From positions 1 to 16,167 of the forward strand of contig JAKAPO010000019.1 in NCBI GenBank assembly GCA_021807065.1: a DNA stretch of 16,167 bases. Reading direction: 5' to 3'. Position numbers and translations under genes: made by a program. The stretch is from a bacterium. GTDB taxonomy: Bacteria > Vulcanimicrobiota > Vulcanimicrobiia > Vulcanimicrobiales > Vulcanimicrobiaceae. The notes under the pieces were generated by a model. The model did no database searches. It saw only the letters and a list, made by a program, of their open reading frames with translations, and was not told the origin of the DNA. Positions 13,152-16,167 of the stretch are shown piece after piece (within the stretch, counting starts at the first letter, position 1; each line of letters begins with the position of its first letter).

Positions 13152-16100
13152 TCAACTACATCCGCTCGTCGCGCCGCAGGAATCGCATTTTTCGCAGGAA
13201 CCGTTGCGGACCATCGTGAGCTGACCGCACTCCGGACATGCGTTCCCGGTGTAACCTTTTGCCCGCGACGCGACGATCTGTTGGGTGAGCGTTGCCGTCG
13301 CAACGCCGGTAGCGGCAGAAAGCTGCGATACATGACGCGCCTGCGCCTGGGTTTCGTCGGCGACGTGCGGCTCCGGATGCGTTCCGCCGATGCGTAAGTG
13401 CTCGCTCACGGGATGCAGACGCTCTTCGACGCCTGCCGGGCGCATCGTGACACCCGCCTCTTCCTCGGCGACGTATTCCTCTTCGGGGCCCATCGCATCC
13501 ATGTCCATCGACGGCTGCACGTGCGCGAGGTCGTAGCGCCCAAGATAGGAGACCGCAAGCTCGCGGAAGATGTAGTCCAGGATCGACGTCGCCATCTTGA
13601 TGTTGGCATGGCCGGCGACTGGACCGTTGGGCTCGAAACGTGTGAACGTGAAGGCGTCGACGAACTCCTCGAGCGGCACGCCGTGTTGCAGTCCGAGCGA
13701 GACCGCAATGGCGAAGTTGTTCATCAGCGAACGGAATGCGGCGCCTTCCTTGTGCATGTCGATGAAGATCTCGCCCAGCTGTCCGCCTTCGTACTCACCG
13801 GTTCGCAAGTAGACCTTATGTCCGCCGATGAGCGCCTTCTGCGTGTACCCGCTGCGGCGTTCGGGCAGGCGGCGGCGCTTGGCGATGTAACGGTAGACGA
13901 TGCGTTCGGCGATCTGCAGCGGTTGCGTGTACGGCCGCGTCTGCGCCTGCTCGTCGGACTCGGTCTCACCGCCGAGATCGTACGTCGCTGCCAGCGGCTG
14001 CGAGAGTTTCGAGCCGTCGCGATAGAGTGCGACCGCCTTGACCATCCGCTCCCAGGCGTAACGATAGGCTTCTTTGACGTCGGCGATCGTCGCCGTCTGC
14101 GGAAGATTGATCGTCTTTGACGCGGCTCCGCTCAAGAACGGTTGCGCCGCGGCGAGCATGTCGACGTGCGCGAGTGGGCGGATGTAGCGCGTCCCGTACT
14201 TGCCGCAGGGTGTAGCGCAATCGAAGACGGGGAGGTGCTCGTCTTTCAGGTACGGTGCGCCTTCGAGCGTCATGCGCCCGCAGATGTGTGCCGACGCCTC
14301 CTCGATTTGCTGCTGCGTAAAGCCCAACCCATCTCGCAGGATGGAGAAGTTCCAATCGTTGAGCTGCTCCTGCGTAAGCCGCAGTTTCGTCTCACAGAAC
14401 TCGTCGCCAAGGACGAAACGGTTGAAGGCGAACGGCAACTCGAAGGCGCTCGGGAGAGCCGCCTCGATCCGGGCGAGCGCGTCGTCGTCGAAGCCTCGGC
14501 TGCGCAGCACGTCGGTATTGACGTGGGGAGCCTCCTTGAGCGTGCCGGTGCCCTTCGCGTACTGCTCGATCGCTGTGATCTGCTCCTCGGGATATCCGAG
14601 GCGGCGCAGTGCCGGCGCCACGGACTCGTTGACGATCTTGAAGTAGCCGCCGCCGGCGAGCTTCTTGAATTTCACGAGCGCGAAGTCGGGCTCAATACCG
14701 GTCGTGTCGCAAGACATCAATAGAGCAATGGTCCCAGTCGGCGCAATGCACGTGGTTTGTGCGTTGCGGAAGCCGGCGACTTCTCCGGTGGCCAGTGCCT
14801 CGTCCCACATCTTGCGCGCCAGCTCCCATGTTTTCTGCGTGAAGAGCGTCGGCGCGTGCGTGACCGGCGTGACGCTGAGCCCTTCGTAATCATCCGGTGC
14901 CGCCTGGTACGCCGCGCGGCGATGATTCCGGATCACACGCAGCATGGCGTCAGCATTGTGCTTGTAGCGCGGAAACGCTCCGAGTTCGCGCGCCATTTCA
15001 GCTGAACAACGATATGCCGCACCAGTCATCAGCGACGTGATCGCAGCACACCAGTCGAATGCCTCCGGCGAATCGTAGGGCAACCCCATACGCATCAGCA
15101 GCGTGCCGAGGTTTGCGTAGCCAAGGCCGAGCGTCCGAAAATCGTAGGTCTTCTGCGCAACGATCCGGCTCGGGAGCTGTGCCATGAGCACGCTGATCTC
15201 GAGCGTAAACGTCCAGATGCGACACGCTTCGGCGAACCGCTTTGCGTCGAAATCGCCTTGCACGCTCTCGAATGTGACGAGATTCAGACTCGCGAGATTA
15301 CAGGCGGTGTCATCGAGATGAAGATATTCCGAGCAATTGTGCACTTGCAAACCATCGGCGACGAAGTGTTGGGTCTCCGATTCCGTTAGATCGTAAACAT
15401 CCGCTGAGCCAGTTAACTCGAGAGACGAGAATTCATCGGAGAATCGGTCTAGATAGCAGGCGACGTTTCTGTTGAGTTCGCGGAGTACGGCGGCTTTGTT
15501 CGAAGCTGGGTGGAATCCAATCTCTTGCTCGAAGGCTACTCGTGACGTTCCTGAAATACGCAGCGCATGCATCTGCAAGACATCGTAACGCGCGAAACCT
15601 CCTCGGCCATCCGGACACATGCTCGAGATGTCGATGCGGCGGTTCTTATACAGTTTTGACTTGATGCCAAAGGAGAGAAGAAGATGCTGAACTTGATGCA
15701 GGAGCAGGAGCGAGGAAGAATCGAGGGATACGTATTGCGATGTGCCGCCATAGTTTACGACGGTACCGTCGGCCGTGAACAGACCCCGGAGCACGGCAGC
15801 CGTGGAGTCGCGGTCCAGCCGGTATATGAGGTCACGAAACTTTTTGCGAGCGCTGCCTTGGTCAAGAACGGCGTACCGGGAAAGGAGATCGACGACCCTG
15901 CGGTTTCCGCTTGAAATCCGCGGCCCCGCCGCGGACGGAGGCCGGTTAACGACTGTCGCGCGCCGACTACGGCCATCGTCGAGCATACTCGCCTTATACG
16001 CGTTGATGCCCGCAGCGGTATCGGCGAGAACACGCGCCTCGTCATCGTGCATGGTGGTGATAAGAGCGACCGTGTCGCCGTTGGTGACGCAACCGTCGCC

Positions 16101-16166
16101 AACAGCTAGCCCAAGTGCGAGGGCCATATTCGGGTCGAGCGCTTCACTGCCAAAGCCAGATCCAGA
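13152..16166 (-). CDS. nrdJ: adenosylcobalamin-dependent (class II) ribonucleotide reductase, 3' part, with intein
   Basis: NrdJ reduces ribonucleotides to deoxyribonucleotides using a cobalamin-generated thiyl radical, so it works with or without oxygen. The frame is open to the window edge; the N-extein is not included. After an intein, the C-extein (727 residues, 15335-13152) begins CSEYLHLDDTACNLASLNL, the region of the conserved NPC(S/G)E active site. It continues with typical NrdJ segments (TTCIAPTGTIALL, CDTTGIEPDFALVKFKKLAG, EAPHVNTDVL). Next is the TSCPD-type domain (GGHKVYLRTGEYEGGQLGEIF), and the protein ends in a cysteine-rich Zn-ribbon-like tail with CPEC and CEKCDSC that resupplies electrons to the active site. 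ATG 16127 lies within the intein and is not the gene start. Confidence 0.96.
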   Translation of the reverse strand, partial: SGSGFGSEALDPNMALALGLAVGDGCVTNGDTVALITTMHDDEARVLADTAAGINAYKASMLDDGRSRRATVVNRPPSAAGPRISSGNRRVVDLLSRYAVLDQGSARKKFRDLIYRLDRDSTAAVLRGLFTADGTVVNYGGTSQYVSLDSSSLLLLHQVQHLLLSFGIKSKLYKNRRIDISSMCPDGRGGFARYDVLQMHALRISGTSRVAFEQEIGFHPASNKAAVLRELNRNVACYLDRFSDEFSSLELTGSADVYDLTESETQHFVADGLQVHNCSEYLHLDDTACNLASLNLVTFESVQGDFDAKRFAEACRIWTFTLEISVLMAQLPSRIVAQKTYDFRTLGLGYANLGTLLMRMGLPYDSPEAFDWCAAITSLMTGAAYRCSAEMARELGAFPRYKHNADAMLRVIRNHRRAAYQAAPDDYEGLSVTPVTHAPTLFTQKTWELARKMWDEALATGEVAGFRNAQTTCIAPTGTIALLMSCDTTGIEPDFALVKFKKLAGGGYFKIVNESVAPALRRLGYPEEQITAIEQYAKGTGTLKEAPHVNTDVLRSRGFDDDALARIEAALPSAFELPFAFNRFVLGDEFCETKLRLTQEQLNDWNFSILRDGLGFTQQQIEEASAHICGRMTLEGAPYLKDEHLPVFDCATPCGKYGTRYIRPLAHVDMLAAAQPFLSGAASKTINLPQTATIADVKEAYRYAWERMVKAVALYRDGSKLSQPLAATYDLGGETESDEQAQTRPYTQPLQIAERIVYRYIAKRRRLPERRSGYTQKALIGGHKVYLRTGEYEGGQLGEIFIDMHKEGAAFRSLMNNFAIAVSLGLQHGVPLEEFVDAFTFTRFEPNGPVAGHANIKMATSILDYIFRELAVSYLGRYDLAHVQPSMDMDAMGPEEEYVAEEEAGVTMRPAGVEERLHPVSEHLRIGGTHPEPHVADETQAQARHVSQLSAATGVATATLTQQIVASRAKGYTGNACPECGQLTMVRNGSCEKCDSCGATSGCS
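15336..16166 (-). other. LAGLIDADG intein in NrdJ (C-terminal 277 residues; N-terminus outside window)
   Basis: The in-frame insert ends with the intein block F/G pattern: VYDLTESETQHFVADG then LQVHN directly before Cys+1 (codon 15335-15333). The penultimate His and terminal Asn are the standard C-terminal splicing residues, and Cys is the +1 nucleophile. Two LAGLIDADG motifs are present: ALGLAVGDGCV (near 16120-16090) and VLRGLFTADGTV (near 15795-15760), about 108 residues apart. Each keeps its acidic metal ligand, so the homing endonuclease looks intact. The N-terminal splicing block and Cys1 are not in the window. Confidence 0.93.
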
Positions 16167-16167
16167 T

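Noticed and set aside
13398..14120. Plus-strand ORF of 240 codons opposite nrdJ
   Set aside because: It is antisense to well-conserved NrdJ sequence and is explained by third-position GC bias.

Overview
This window is bacterial chromosome from a GC-rich organism. A large outer-membrane beta-barrel gene shows that the cell is diderm. Cytoplasmic enzymes include a FAD-dependent thymidylate synthase and an intein-bearing B12-dependent ribonucleotide reductase. The mix would fit an under-studied phylum such as Eremiobacterota (WPS-2), but that assignment is only an impression and was not tested.

Layout, left to right. (1) 1-354, minus: the 5' part of hemE (uroporphyrinogen decarboxylase), cut by the window edge. 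It is divergent from the plus-strand division genes ftsQ (385-1167), ftsA (1402-2613) and ftsZ (2643-3716). The 30-bp gap between hemE and ftsQ holds a symmetric TATTATA element that can act as a -10 box in both directions. (2) 3831-4652: a thyX whose conserved blocks appear in circularly permuted order relative to classical ThyX. (3) 4673-5989: a repetitive, mobile zone. It contains a copy of a dispersed GTCATCC...GAGCGAACG repeat, an IS5-family element with a frameshifted transposase, and the broken remains of a small coiled-coil/membrane protein. (4) 5955-9658: a cell-wall module. A zinc amidase gene overlaps, by 4 nt, the start of an exported TIM-barrel (glycosidase-like) protein gene on the minus strand. 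A PBP4-type D,D-carboxypeptidase (dacB) is divergent on the plus strand. (5) 9863-12751: a TonB-dependent-receptor-like protein with an N-terminal carboxypeptidase-regulatory (Ig-like) domain and five pairs of cysteines, followed by a strong hairpin at 12784-12819. (6) 12822-13140: decayed fragments resembling a HEPN protein C-terminus (minus) and a PIN/VapC C-terminus (plus). (7) 13152-16166, minus: the 3' part of nrdJ (class II ribonucleotide reductase). A LAGLIDADG intein in it splices directly in front of the cysteine expected to carry the thiyl radical. The N-extein and the intein N-terminus lie outside the window.

Most genes are housekeeping: haem, division, dTMP and dNTP supply, wall remodelling and outer-membrane uptake. 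The most interesting items are the permuted ThyX, the catalytic-site intein, the symmetric divergent promoter with possibly leaderless starts, an unclassified secreted TIM-barrel protein whose signal peptide is encoded over a dispersed repeat, and a small membrane ORF antisense to the end of ftsQ. I saw no tRNA, rRNA, CRISPR array or convincing riboswitch.
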